A DNA stretch of 64,000 bases from Agromyces sp. Soil535 (GTDB lineage: Bacteria; Actinomycetota; Actinomycetes; Actinomycetales; Microbacteriaceae): NCBI RefSeq assembly GCF_001428255.1, contig NZ_LMRW01000009.1, positions 25,397-89,396 on the forward strand, given 5' to 3'. Positions within the stretch are counted from its first letter, which is position 1; each line of letters starts with the position of its first letter. Both the position numbers and the translations under genes were made by a program. The notes below the pieces were generated by a model, which was not told the DNA's origin, ran no database searches, and saw only the letters and a program-made list of their open reading frames with translations. Positions 25,537 through 34,431 of this stretch are shown here, in pieces.

Positions 25537-26160
25537 ATGACGATCGAATCGACGGCAGCATCCCAAGACAAACGGGTACGCCGTTCGCGGGCGGCGCTCA
25601 TGCGAGCCGCGATCGCCCTCGTCAGCGAACGGGGTACGGCCGCGATCGCCATCTCCGAGATCGCCGATGCTGCCGACGTGAGTCGCCCGGTCTTGTACCA
25701 GCACTTCGGCGATCGCGACACCCTGCTCCTGGAGAGCGCGCTCGATCTGGTGGAACGCGAGCTGCTACCACGCATCGCCGACCCAGATCACGACGTGACC
25801 AGCCACGGGCGCGCGCTCGCGCTGGCACGCCACTTCGCCGACCACCGGGCGTTCTACCGGGCGATGCTGACGAGCTCGTGCGGGTTCGCACTGAACAGGG
25901 CGCTCTCGGGTCTGTTCATCCCGGTGAACCGGCAGCTCGTGCAGCGGGCGTTCGGCGACACCCTCGACCCGCAGAGCGCTGACGACCTGGCGAGGTTCCT
26001 GACCGGCGCCGGAGCCGCCTTCGTCAACACGTGGGTCATCGAGGGTGCCGACCCGCTCGACCCCGAGGAGTTCACCGATCGGCACATGCGGATGCTGCCG
26101 CTCGCGACCGCCGCACTGCGCCACTCGACCACACGACACGACATGGAGCCCGACACATGA
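25537..26160 (+). CDS. TetR/AcrR family transcriptional regulator
   Basis: A 207-residue TetR-type protein. The HTH lies at about 16-62 ([17 protein letters not shown], then [20 protein letters not shown]). The C-terminal domain has the TetR_C-like helices ending in [15 protein letters not shown]. Its stop overlaps the start of the CocE-type hydrolase (ATGA), so regulator and enzyme are made from one mRNA; this usually means repression of its own operon, relieved by the substrate of the enzyme. The upstream region is AT-rich with candidate operator sequences. Confidence 0.92.
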   Translation: MTIESTAASQDKRVRRSRAALMRAAIALVSERGTAAIAISEIADAADVSRPVLYQHFGDRDTLLLESALDLVERELLPRIADPDHDVTSHGRALALARHFADHRAFYRAMLTSSCGFALNRALSGLFIPVNRQLVQRAFGDTLDPQSADDLARFLTGAGAAFVNTWVIEGADPLDPEEFTDRHMRMLPLATAALRHSTTRHDMEPDT

Positions 26161-27779
26161 ACCTGATGAGCCATCTCCTCGAGCGCAAGCTCGAGTTGCC
26201 ACCGCCGTTGACACGCGACCTCGTCGTGCAACGCGATCTTCGAGTACCGATGCCCGACGGAGTCGAGTTGCTGGCAGACCTTTGGGCTCCACGGCACGGC
26301 GGGGAGGGGCTGCCGACCGCGCTCCTGCGCTCCCCGTATGGGCGGGCGGGCATCTTCGGCGCATACATGGCAAGGCCGCTGGCCGAGCGCGGATTCCAGG
26401 TCCTGATGCAGAGTGTCCGCGGCGGGTTCGGCTCCGGCGGAACCTTCGCACCGATGCGACAGGAGCGCGCGGACGGCCTCGCGACACTCGATTGGGTCGT
26501 GAAACAGCCCTGGTTCGGCGACTCGATCGTGCTCGTCGGCGGGAGCTACCTCGGGTTCGTGCAGTGGGCGGTGGCCGATCGGTTGCCGCCGCAGGTCAAG
26601 GCGATGATCCCGCAGGTGACCGAGTCGGCGCTCACCCTTGAGTTCATGCGTGCGGACGGGAGGGCGCTCGAGCTGCCGTTCGAGTGGGGCGTCCAGATCG
26701 CCGTGCAGGAACGCCCCGGGGCGATGTTCCGGAGGGGGCGCCAGGCGAAGAAGACCGCTCGCGCGATGTCTACGCTGCCGCTCGATCGAGCCGATGCCGC
26801 CGCCATCGGCCACGGCTCCACGTACATCCACGACGTCCTCGCGCACGACGCGACCGACGAGTACTGGGCCGAAATCGACCACTCCCACCGCGTGGCCGAC
26901 GTGAGCGTACCGGTCAGCTCGATCGGCGGCTGGTACGACATCTTCCTGCCCGGCCAGCTCCGCGACTTCCGGCTCCTGAACGATGCGGGCCGTCCCGCGC
27001 GGTTGACCATCGGCCCGTGGACGCATGCGGAGTTCACGAACGTCACCGTGCTGGAGGCAGTCGAGTTCGGACTCGCGCACGCACGCGGCGAGCAACCGGC
27101 CGACCGCGCGCTGGTACGGCTGTTCGTGATGGGCGAGGACGCGTGGCGCGACTTCGACTCCTGGCCGCCGAAGGGCTACGAGCCGCATCGCTTCCACCTG
27201 CAGGCCGACGGTGGACTGTCCGGCGAGCAGCCTGTGGAATCGGAGCCCGACCGGTATCGCTACGACCCGGCCGATCCCACTCCCGGCGCCGGCGGCATCA
27301 GCATCACGAATGGCGGTCGCGTCGACAACACCGCCCTCGAGGCCCGGACCGATGTGCTCACGTACACCACCGCCGTCCTCGAGGAGGATGTCGAGATCAT
27401 CGGCGAGGTCAGCGCCGAGATCTGGTTCCGCTCCAGCCTCGCCGACGCCGACGTCTTCGTCCGCCTCTGCGATGTCGACCCCGACGGCCGCTCCCACAAC
27501 ATCTGCGACGGCCTGATCAGCCTCTCGGGCGCCGACGAGCTCTCCCGTGCCACCGTACGGCTCTGGCCGACCGCCTACCGCTTCGCGGGCGGCCACCGCA
27601 TCAGGCTGCAGGTCTCGAGCGGCGCGTTCCCGCGCTATGCCCGCAATCCCGGCACCGGCGAGCCGATCGCCAGCGCGACCACCCTTCTGGCTGCCGAACA
27701 AGCGGTCTACCACGACCCCGGCCACCCGTCGGCGGTGATCCTGCCTGTCCGGACGGCGGCCGCGGCCGAGGTCGCGTAA
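26157..27779 (+). CDS. CocE/NonD family hydrolase
   Basis: A 540-residue serine hydrolase of the X-Pro dipeptidyl-peptidase/cocaine esterase (S15) group. The N-terminal alpha/beta-hydrolase domain has nucleophile Ser about 130 (GGSYLGFVQW), an acid in SIGGWYDIFLPG and a His in IGPWTHAEF. The C-terminal jelly-roll (PepX_C) runs from about 345 to the end. There is no signal peptide. Ester or amide substrates are possible; glutaryl-7-ACA acylase-like activity is another option. It is coupled to the TetR gene by the ATGA overlap, so a xenobiotic ester is a plausible inducer. Confidence 0.92.
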   Translation: MNLMSHLLERKLELPPPLTRDLVVQRDLRVPMPDGVELLADLWAPRHGGEGLPTALLRSPYGRAGIFGAYMARPLAERGFQVLMQSVRGGFGSGGTFAPMRQERADGLATLDWVVKQPWFGDSIVLVGGSYLGFVQWAVADRLPPQVKAMIPQVTESALTLEFMRADGRALELPFEWGVQIAVQERPGAMFRRGRQAKKTARAMSTLPLDRADAAAIGHGSTYIHDVLAHDATDEYWAEIDHSHRVADVSVPVSSIGGWYDIFLPGQLRDFRLLNDAGRPARLTIGPWTHAEFTNVTVLEAVEFGLAHARGEQPADRALVRLFVMGEDAWRDFDSWPPKGYEPHRFHLQADGGLSGEQPVESEPDRYRYDPADPTPGAGGISITNGGRVDNTALEARTDVLTYTTAVLEEDVEIIGEVSAEIWFRSSLADADVFVRLCDVDPDGRSHNICDGLISLSGADELSRATVRLWPTAYRFAGGHRIRLQVSSGAFPRYARNPGTGEPIASATTLLAAEQAVYHDPGHPSAVILPVRTAAAAEVA

Positions 27780-27817
27780 CGCTACGCGCGCCCCGCCGAC
27801 GGTGGGAGGCTGGAACC

Positions 27818-28282
27818 ATGACGACGATCGAACGCCACGTGGACATCGCAGCATCACCCGAAGTCGTGTTCGACCTCGTCTGCAACCTGCACGGCTACGG
27901 CCGCTGGCTGCCGTCGGCCGGCGACTACGAGGGCACGAGCGAGATCTCTCCCCCGCCGATGGCCGTCGGCACCACCTACGTGGAGCGCAGCCGGCGCGGT
28001 GTCCGGCACGGAGTCGTCATCGCGCTCGCACGCCCCGACGTCGTCGCGTTCCGGCAGCCGATGACCCTGCGCCCCAGCCTGGCCGGCACGATCGACAGCA
28101 CGGTGTCCATGTCCGTCTCCGCGAACTCGATCGGTGCGCGCGTCACGCGGACGGTGGAGCTTGGCATCCCCAGGCGGCTCGCGCTCGTGCGCTCGATCGT
28201 CGTGGGGCGCTACGCCCGCGAGAGCGAGCGGATGCTCCGTGCGCTGAAGGCGTTCGCGGAGATGCCCGGCGATCCTGATTAG
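27818..28282 (+). CDS. SRPBCC family protein
   Basis: A 154-residue START-like/SRPBCC fold protein. The first strand and helix (HVDIAASPEVVFDLVCNLHG) and the Trp/Pro motif (YGRWLPSAGDYEG) are typical of polyketide cyclase/dehydrase-like members. The C-terminal helix is SIVVGRYARESERMLRALKA. Such proteins bind hydrophobic ligands or catalyse aromatic cyclisation; no catalytic assignment is possible here. GGGAGG lies 8 nt before the ATG. It follows the CocE gene by 38 bases and may be a third member of the TetR-controlled unit. Confidence 0.87.
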   Translation: MTTIERHVDIAASPEVVFDLVCNLHGYGRWLPSAGDYEGTSEISPPPMAVGTTYVERSRRGVRHGVVIALARPDVVAFRQPMTLRPSLAGTIDSTVSMSVSANSIGARVTRTVELGIPRRLALVRSIVVGRYARESERMLRALKAFAEMPGDPD

Positions 28283-28418
28283 CCGCGACGAGTGGCCCCC
28301 GGCTCGCTGCCGAGAACGGGACATCCGGTCACCGTGGGTTCTTCCGGTCGACACCTGACGCGCCTAGCGTGAGGTAATCAGTCGTACACCGCCGAGGAAG
28401 CCGTTGAAGGAGAAGCGC

Positions 28419-29693
28419 ATGTCCACGAGACACCGCCGCACCACCGCAGCACTGACCGCTACCGCCACCCTGATCGGAGCCGCCGCCGTCACGGCGCTGG
28501 CCGGCCCGGCCGCTGCCGCCCCGCCGGGCGACGAGCTCGGCCCCACCGACCTCCGCGTCGCGACCTTCAACCTTTCGCTCAACCGGAACGCGCCCGGTCA
28601 GCTCGTGGCCGACCTCACCACCGGCGCGAACGTGCAGGCGAAGACGGTGGCGGAGATCATCCAGCGCGCGAACCCCGACATCGTGCTGCTCAACGAGTTC
28701 GACTTCGTGCCCGACGGGCTCGCGGCCGACCTCTTCCGCGACAACTACCTCGAGGTGTCGCAGGGCGGCGCCGACCCGGTCGAGTACCCGTACGCGTTCG
28801 TCGCACCGTCGAACACCGGCATCGCGAGCGGCTTCGACCTCAACAACAACGGCGTGACGGTCACCACCCCGCTCGCGCCGGGCTACGGCGACGACGCCCT
28901 CGGCTTCGGCCAGTTCGAGGGCCAGTTCGGCATGGCGGTCCTGTCGAAGTACCCGATCCTCGAGGAGGACGTGCGCACCTTCCAGCACTTCCTCTGGAAG
29001 GACATGCCCGGCGCCCTGCTCCCCGACGACCCGAACACCGCCGCGCCCGCCGACTGGTACTCCCCCGAGGAGCTCGACGTGTTCCGCCTCTCGAGCAAGT
29101 CGCACTGGGACGTGCCGGTCGACGTGAACGGCAGCACCGTGCACGTGCTCGCGGCGCACCCGACGCCACCGGTGTTCGACGGCCCCGAGGACCGCAACGG
29201 GCTTCGCAACCACGACGAGATCAGGTTCTGGGCCGACTACATCACGCCCGGTCCGGCATCGCGGTACATCACGGATGACGCGGGGCAGGCGGGCGGGCTG
29301 AAGCCCGGCGAGTCGTTCGTGATCCTCGGCGACCAGAACGCCGACCCGTTCGACGGCGACTCGGTGGAGGTCGCGATCCACCAACTGCTCGACCACCCGC
29401 GGGTGACCGACTCCATGCCCATGTCCGACGGGGCGGCCGAGGCATCCGTGCTCCAGGGCGGCGCGAACCTCACGCACGAGGGCGATCCGAGTCTCGACAC
29501 CGCCGACTTCGCCGACACCGCGCCGGGGAACCTGCGCGCCGACTACGTGCTCCCGTCGCGCGACCTGCGGGTGATGGACGCCGCCGTGTTCTGGCCGACC
29601 ACGACCGACCCGCTCTTCCGGCTCACGGGCGCGTTCCCGTTCCCTTCGAGCGACCACCGGCTCGTGTGGGTGGACTTGCGGGTGCACCCCTGA
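28419..29693 (+). CDS. secreted endonuclease/exonuclease/phosphatase-fold protein
   Basis: A 424-residue exported protein. The signal peptide MSTRHRRTTAALTA...GPAAAA is cleaved near residue 34. The EEP fold follows: LRVATFNLSLNRN (about 48), a LLNEFDF Glu, LGDQNADPFDG (Asp/Asn, about 305) and a final SSDHRLVWVDL His near 415. These are the metal and catalytic positions of the DNase I/sphingomyelinase superfamily. Insertions such as DLNNNGVTVTTPL make it larger than most. Substrate may be DNA, phospholipid or inositol phosphate. AAGGAG is 6-12 nt upstream of ATG 28419. Confidence 0.92.
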   Translation: MSTRHRRTTAALTATATLIGAAAVTALAGPAAAAPPGDELGPTDLRVATFNLSLNRNAPGQLVADLTTGANVQAKTVAEIIQRANPDIVLLNEFDFVPDGLAADLFRDNYLEVSQGGADPVEYPYAFVAPSNTGIASGFDLNNNGVTVTTPLAPGYGDDALGFGQFEGQFGMAVLSKYPILEEDVRTFQHFLWKDMPGALLPDDPNTAAPADWYSPEELDVFRLSSKSHWDVPVDVNGSTVHVLAAHPTPPVFDGPEDRNGLRNHDEIRFWADYITPGPASRYITDDAGQAGGLKPGESFVILGDQNADPFDGDSVEVAIHQLLDHPRVTDSMPMSDGAAEASVLQGGANLTHEGDPSLDTADFADTAPGNLRADYVLPSRDLRVMDAAVFWPTTTDPLFRLTGAFPFPSSDHRLVWVDLRVHP

Positions 29694-29733
29694 CCGGTTC
29701 GCGTGGGCGGTGACGCCGCCCCGGGGAAGGCGA

Positions 29734-29766
29734 CGGATGCCGCGGGCACTGCGCCCGCGGCATCCG
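29734..29766. terminator. bidirectional hairpin terminator, GGATGCC family
   Basis: Fourteen perfectly paired bases (29734-29747 with 29753-29766) around a 5-nt loop between converging genes. The stem contains CGGATGCCGC/GCGGCATCCG, as at 22272-22311. Confidence 0.78.
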
Positions 29767-29785
29767 CGCGTCGTGACGGAGTCTC

Positions 29786-30217
29786 CTACAGCTCGACGCT
29801 GTGCGACTTCCAGGCCTTCCAGGTGTTGCTCGTGCATTCCATGGTGACCGACAGGGATGCAGGGCGGACCTCCCAGTTGAGGTAGTCGCCCGAGATGCCG
29901 CTCCAGTAGTTCTTCGAGGACTCGTCGGCAGCGTCGACGGGGGTCGGGTACTTCGGGTTGATCGTGACCGCGACCAACGTGTCGCTGACGACGCGAACGC
30001 CGTGCGGCGCCCAGCGGCCCGCGGCGTAGAACTCGTCGTAGAGGTACGGGTGGCTCGGCGGACAGGTGCCGCCGTAGGTCCCGGCCTCGAAGGGCTGCAG
30101 GTCGCCGCGGTTGAAGACGAAGACCTGGATCACCTCGAGGTCGGGGTCGGTCGTCGTCGCGGTCGGCGCGAGCGTCGTGAGGGCGAGCGCCGTGGCGACG
30201 GCAGCGGTGGCGAACAT
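29786..30217 (-). CDS. small secreted protein of unknown function
   Basis: A 143-residue protein from ATG 30217, chosen because GGAG lies 9-12 nt upstream and the N-terminus then forms a plain signal peptide (MFATAAVATALALTTLAPTA). A longer frame starts at 30280 but that ATG sits inside the -10 region. The mature part contains FVFNRGDLQPFEAG, TCPPSHPYLYDEFYAAGRW (two Cys with a later MECTS) and ends near EVRPASLSVTMEC. Aromatic content and two or more cysteines fit an extracellular, disulfide-stabilised domain. I do not recognise a family. Confidence 0.72.
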   Translation of the reverse strand: MFATAAVATALALTTLAPTATTTDPDLEVIQVFVFNRGDLQPFEAGTYGGTCPPSHPYLYDEFYAAGRWAPHGVRVVSDTLVAVTINPKYPTPVDAADESSKNYWSGISGDYLNWEVRPASLSVTMECTSNTWKAWKSHSVEL

Positions 30218-30279
30218 CAGTGTGGCTCCAATCGAGTGTCGGGTGGCGGGGTTCCGCCGCCCTGGGCTCGAGAGTACCA

Positions 30280-30295
30280 TACTAGTATATTAGTA
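30280..30295. promoter_or_regulatory. AT-rich near-palindrome at the secreted-protein promoter
   Basis: TACTAGTATATTAGTA matches its reverse complement at 14 of 16 positions and overlaps TATACT, the likely -10 box on the minus strand. It stands out as the only run of this AT content for several kilobases. Confidence 0.5.
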
Positions 30296-30468
30296 CGCAA
30301 CCAGCGCGCCCTTCCGCGGATCCCCGAACGGTCGATCGCGGTTCATCCGCCATTCACCCCGCCGGCCCGCGCACGACGACTCTCCTCCCTACCGTTGCCT
30401 CGGCTCCCCCCGGTTCTCCACGCCCGTCCCACAGCGCGGGCGGCCGAGCGGCGCCATACGGAGGACAC

Positions 30469-31593
30469 GTGTTGAAGAAGCAACTCACCCTCGTCGCCGT
30501 CGGGCTCTCGACCGCCGTCGCACTGGGCCTCACGGGCTGCGCTGCGGGCGAGGCCGACGCCGGAGACGGCGGTACGGATGCCGCGACCGCCACGAGCCTC
30601 GCCGACTTCGGCGACCTCGCTGCGCTCGAGGAGGCCGCCAAGGCCGAGGGCCAGCTGAACGTCATCGCGCTTCCGCGCGACTGGGCGAACTACGGCGAGG
30701 TGCTCGACCTGTTCGCCGAGAAGTACCCCGAGATCACGATCAACGAAGCCTCCCCCGACGCGTCGAGCGCCGAGGAGATCCAGGCGGCAGAGACGAACGC
30801 GGGCCTCGACACCGCCCCCGACGTGTTCGACCTCGGCCTCACGGTGGCGCTGCAGAACACCGACACGTTCGCGCCGTACCAGGTCGCCGCGTGGGACGAC
30901 ATCCCCGACGAGCTCAAGGAGCCGAACGGCCTGTTCGTCGGCGACTACGGCGGCTACATGTCGATCGGCTACGACTCGTCGAAGTTCGCCGAGCCGGCCT
31001 CGCTCGACGAGCTGCTCGGCGACGAGTACCGTGGCGCCGTCGCCATCAACGGCGACCCGACCCAGGCGGGCGCCGCGTTCGCCGCCGTGGGCCTCGCGAC
31101 CGTGCAGTCCGACGGCACGCTCGACGACTTCCAGCCGGGCATCGACTTCTTCGGCGAGCTCAACGATGCGGGCAACCTGTTGAAGGTCGACGTGACCACC
31201 GCCACCGTCGCGTCGGGCGAGACCCCGGTCGTCTTCGACTGGGACTACCTGAACGCCGCGCACACGGCTGACAACCCCGCCTGGGAGACCGTGATCCTCC
31301 CGGGCGTCGGCTACGCGGGCTACTACAACCAGGCCGTCAACAAGGATGCCCCGCACCCGGCGGCCGCACGCCTGTGGCAGGAGTTCCTCTACAGCGACGA
31401 GGCGCAGAACCTGTGGTTGAAGGGCGGCGCCCGCCCCGTGCTCGCGGACGCGATGGCCGAGGCCGGCACCATCGACGAGGAGCTGTTCGCGGCCCTGCCC
31501 GCATCGCCCGAGGAGACGGTCGTCCCGACCGAGGAGCAGAGCACGGCGGCGGGCGAGCTGCTCGGCGCCGAGTGGGCCACGGCCGTCGAGTGA
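30469..31593 (+). CDS. extracellular solute-binding lipoprotein (PotD/Fbp-like ABC importer)
   Basis: A 374-residue binding protein. The signal peptide ends in lipobox LTGC (Cys about 24), an acidic linker follows, then a type II periplasmic-binding fold (GQLNVIALPRDWANYGEVLDLFAEKYP). The gene order (binding protein, permease, permease, ATPase) and the protein class match importers of polyamines, iron(III), thiamine or aminoethylphosphonate; the ligand cannot be chosen from sequence. GGAGG lies 7-12 nt before GTG 30469. The downstream permease start overlaps the stop. Confidence 0.9.
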   Translation: MLKKQLTLVAVGLSTAVALGLTGCAAGEADAGDGGTDAATATSLADFGDLAALEEAAKAEGQLNVIALPRDWANYGEVLDLFAEKYPEITINEASPDASSAEEIQAAETNAGLDTAPDVFDLGLTVALQNTDTFAPYQVAAWDDIPDELKEPNGLFVGDYGGYMSIGYDSSKFAEPASLDELLGDEYRGAVAINGDPTQAGAAFAAVGLATVQSDGTLDDFQPGIDFFGELNDAGNLLKVDVTTATVASGETPVVFDWDYLNAAHTADNPAWETVILPGVGYAGYYNQAVNKDAPHPAAARLWQEFLYSDEAQNLWLKGGARPVLADAMAEAGTIDEELFAALPASPEETVVPTEEQSTAAGELLGAEWATAVE

Positions 31594-32540
31594 CGATGTC
31601 CGCCCCAGTCGCCCAGGCGGCACCGACGACCGGCGCGGAGCGGCGCGAGACGCCCGCCCCGCCCGGTCGCGCGGGCGGAGCCGTACGAGGCCGAGCGGTC
31701 CGCCTGCAGGCGGCGCTCGGCCTGGTGCCGTTCGCGGCGTACGTGCTCGCCTTCCTCGCACTGCCGACGCTCATCGCGGTCGCGAGCGGCTTCTTCGACG
31801 ACGAGGGGTCGTTCACGCTCGCGAACGTCGCAGCCCTCGGCGACCCCGTCATCCTGCGCACGTTCTGGAACTCCGCGTGGCTCTCGGCGCTCACCGCGGT
31901 CGTCGGCGCGGTGGTCGGCGCCGCCGCCTGCTACGCCCTGATCGGCCTCGAGGGCACGGGCACGCGGGCCGTCGTCGATGCCGCGGCGGGCGTGCTGGCC
32001 CAGTTCGGCGGCGTCATGCTCGCGTTCGCCTTCATCGCGACGATCGGCCTGCAGGGGCTCGTCACCATCTGGCTGCAGGACGCGTTCGGCATCGACCTGT
32101 TCGCCGACGGCGCGTGGATCTACGAGTTGCCGGGGCTCATCCTCCCCTACCTCTACTTCCAGGTGCCGCTCATGATCATCACGTTCATGCCCGCCCTGAG
32201 CGCGCTGAAGCCGCAGTGGGCCGAGGCGAACCTCACGCTCGGCGGCACGCGCACGGGCTTCTGGCGGCACGTCGGCATCCCCGTGCTCGCGCCGTCGTTC
32301 CTCGCGAGCCTGCTGCTGCTGTTCGCGAACGCGTTCTCCTCGTACGCGACCGCTGCCGCGCTCGCGAGCCAGGGCTCGCAGATCGTGCCCCTCCAGATCC
32401 GCACGGCGCTCACGAGCGAGACCATGCTCGGGCGCGAGAACCTCGCGGGCGCGCTCGCACTCGGCATGATCGCGGTGATGGCGCTCACGATGTGGGGGTA
32501 CTCGGCCGTCCAGCGCCGCGCCGCGAGGTGGCAGCGATGA
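31590..32540 (+). CDS. ABC transporter permease (PotB-like)
   Basis: A 316-residue inner-membrane permease with about six helices. The EAA-type loop is EANLTLGGTRTGFWRHVGIP. GTG 31590 overlaps the binding-protein stop (GTGA) and is preferred over ATG 31596 for coupling. The first 35 residues are a Pro/Arg-rich cytoplasmic tail. It pairs with the permease encoded downstream (ATGA overlap) and with the ATPase two genes on, forming the channel of a PotABC/FbpBC-like importer. Confidence 0.92.
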   Translation: MTMSAPVAQAAPTTGAERRETPAPPGRAGGAVRGRAVRLQAALGLVPFAAYVLAFLALPTLIAVASGFFDDEGSFTLANVAALGDPVILRTFWNSAWLSALTAVVGAVVGAAACYALIGLEGTGTRAVVDAAAGVLAQFGGVMLAFAFIATIGLQGLVTIWLQDAFGIDLFADGAWIYELPGLILPYLYFQVPLMIITFMPALSALKPQWAEANLTLGGTRTGFWRHVGIPVLAPSFLASLLLLFANAFSSYATAAALASQGSQIVPLQIRTALTSETMLGRENLAGALALGMIAVMALTMWGYSAVQRRAARWQR

Positions 32541-33352
32541 GCGGGCCCGGCTTCGCGCCGCGCCCAGCGGTCCGTTGGGCGATCGGCATCGTGCTGGTCG
32601 TGCTGTTCGCGATCCCCATCGTGTCGATGGCCGAGTACACGCTGCGGGATGCCGCGAGCGGGCACTCCCTGGCGCACTGGCTGGCGCTGGTCGACCCCGC
32701 GAACGCCGGCCGGTACCGGCCGATCTGGACCGGCCTCGGCAACTCGGTGGTGCTGGCCGTCACGACCGTGGCGATCGTGCTCCTCCTGCTCGCCCCGACC
32801 ATGGTGCTCGTGCGCCTGCGGTTCCCGAAGCTCCGCCTTCCGTTCGAGTTCGTCGTCCTGTTGCCGATCACGATCCCCGCGATCGTGCTCGTGGTCGGGC
32901 TCGCTCCGATCTACCTCTGGATCGGCCGCACGTTCGGCACCGGCATCTGGACGCTGGCGTTCGCCTACGGAATCACCGTGCTGCCGTTCGCCTACCGTGC
33001 GATCCAGTCGTCGATCGACGCGACCGACGTGCGCACCCTCGCCGAGGCGGCCAGGGCGCTCGGCGCCGGCTGGCCCACCGTGCTGTGGCGAGTCCTCGCC
33101 CCGAACCTGCGGCCGGGCCTCATCGCCGCGGCGCTCATCTCCGTCGCGGTCGTGCTCGGGGAGTTCACGATCGCGTCGCTGCTGAACCGGCAGAACCTGC
33201 AGACCGCGCTCGTCGTGGTCGGCAAGCAGGACCCCTACGCCTCGGTCAGCCTCTCGCTCATCGCCCTCGTCTTCGCGTTCGCGCTGCTCGTCGTCATCGG
33301 GCGCGCCGGTCGTCCACGCGGCGCTCGCACCAACCAGAAAGGCCGGTCATGA
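32537..33352 (+). CDS. ABC transporter permease (PotC-like)
   Basis: A 271-residue permease, six helices, with EAA loop EAARALGAGWPTVLWRVLAP. FVVLLPITIPAIVLVVGLAP in the third helix region is typical of PotC-type proteins. Both ends are translationally coupled (ATGA at 32537 and at 33349), so the subunits are made in balance. Substrate as for the operon: polyamine, iron or related small cation/anion. Confidence 0.92.
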   Translation: MSGPGFAPRPAVRWAIGIVLVVLFAIPIVSMAEYTLRDAASGHSLAHWLALVDPANAGRYRPIWTGLGNSVVLAVTTVAIVLLLLAPTMVLVRLRFPKLRLPFEFVVLLPITIPAIVLVVGLAPIYLWIGRTFGTGIWTLAFAYGITVLPFAYRAIQSSIDATDVRTLAEAARALGAGWPTVLWRVLAPNLRPGLIAAALISVAVVLGEFTIASLLNRQNLQTALVVVGKQDPYASVSLSLIALVFAFALLVVIGRAGRPRGARTNQKGRS

Positions 33353-34428
33353 CCGAGTCCGCCGTCATCGCCACCGCCGACAACGCGATCCTCGCCTCGC
33401 GCGGCCAGGGCACACCCGTCGCGTTCGAGGGCGTCGTCAAGCGGTACGGGTCGAACCGGGTGCTGCACGGCGTCGACCTGTCTATCGAGCCCGGCGAGTT
33501 CGTCTCGCTCCTCGGCCCGTCCGGGTGCGGCAAGACCACCGCGCTGCGCGTGCTCGCGGGGCTGGAGCGCGCCGACGGCGGCACGGTGCGCATCGGGGGC
33601 GCGGATGTCTCGGCCGTGCCCACGAACCGGCGCGACCTCGGCATGGTCTTCCAGGCGTATTCGCTGTTCCCGCACCTCGACGTCGCGGCCAACACCGCCT
33701 TCGGGCTCCGTATGCGCAAGGTGGCGAAGGCGGAGGCATCCGACCGCGTGCGTGACGCGCTCGCCCTGGTGGGCCTCGCCCATCTCGCCGAGCGCTACCC
33801 GCACGAGTTGTCGGGCGGCCAGCAGCAGCGCGTCGCGCTCGCGCGGGCGCTCGTGACCGAGCCGCGCGTGCTGCTCCTCGACGAGCCGCTTTCCGCACTC
33901 GATGCGAAGGTGCGCGTGCAGCTCCGCGACGAGATCCGCCGGATCCAGTTGCGGCTCCGCATCACCACCGTGTTCGTGACGCACGACCAGGAGGAGGCCC
34001 TCGCGGTGTCCGACCGGATCGCGGTCATGGACGCCGGCCGCATCGACCAGGTCGGCACGCCGGAGGAGCTGTACCTGCGACCCGCCACGGCGAATGTCGC
34101 AGAGTTCGTCGGACTGTCGAGCGTGCTCCCCGCCGTCGTGGAGGGCGGCGCGGCATCCGTGCTCGGCGTGACCGTGCCGGTCATCGGCGAGGTGCCGGAC
34201 GGCCCTGCTGAGGTGTTCGTGCGTCCCGAGAACGTGCGGCTGGGAGGACCGATCGCGGCGATCGTGCAGGAGAGCACGTTCCTCGGCAGCATCCGTCGCA
34301 CCCTGCTGCGCACCGAGGACGGGGCGCTGGTGCGCATGCAGCACCCGGCGCGCGAGCGCCTCGAATTCGGGGAACGGGTGACGCTCGACGTGGATGCGGT
34401 ACCGGTCGCCGCGCGGCCCGTGGAGTGA
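33349..34428 (+). CDS. ABC transporter ATP-binding protein (PotA/FbpC-like)
   Basis: A 359-residue ATPase. Walker A GPSGCGKTT (about 55-63), Q-loop MVFQAYSLFPHL (about 101), signature LSGGQQQR (about 148-155), Walker B VLLLDEP (about 168-174) and H-loop VTHDQEEA (about 202) are all present. A C-terminal TOBE-type domain (about 255-355, EVFVRPENVRLGG) is typical of PotA/UgpC/FbpC-class ATPases. It energises the two permeases encoded upstream and completes the importer. The gene ends three bases before the stop of a converging hypothetical gene. Confidence 0.95.
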   Translation: MTESAVIATADNAILASRGQGTPVAFEGVVKRYGSNRVLHGVDLSIEPGEFVSLLGPSGCGKTTALRVLAGLERADGGTVRIGGADVSAVPTNRRDLGMVFQAYSLFPHLDVAANTAFGLRMRKVAKAEASDRVRDALALVGLAHLAERYPHELSGGQQQRVALARALVTEPRVLLLDEPLSALDAKVRVQLRDEIRRIQLRLRITTVFVTHDQEEALAVSDRIAVMDAGRIDQVGTPEELYLRPATANVAEFVGLSSVLPAVVEGGAASVLGVTVPVIGEVPDGPAEVFVRPENVRLGGPIAAIVQESTFLGSIRRTLLRTEDGALVRMQHPARERLEFGERVTLDVDAVPVAARPVE

Positions 34429-34431
34429 CGG

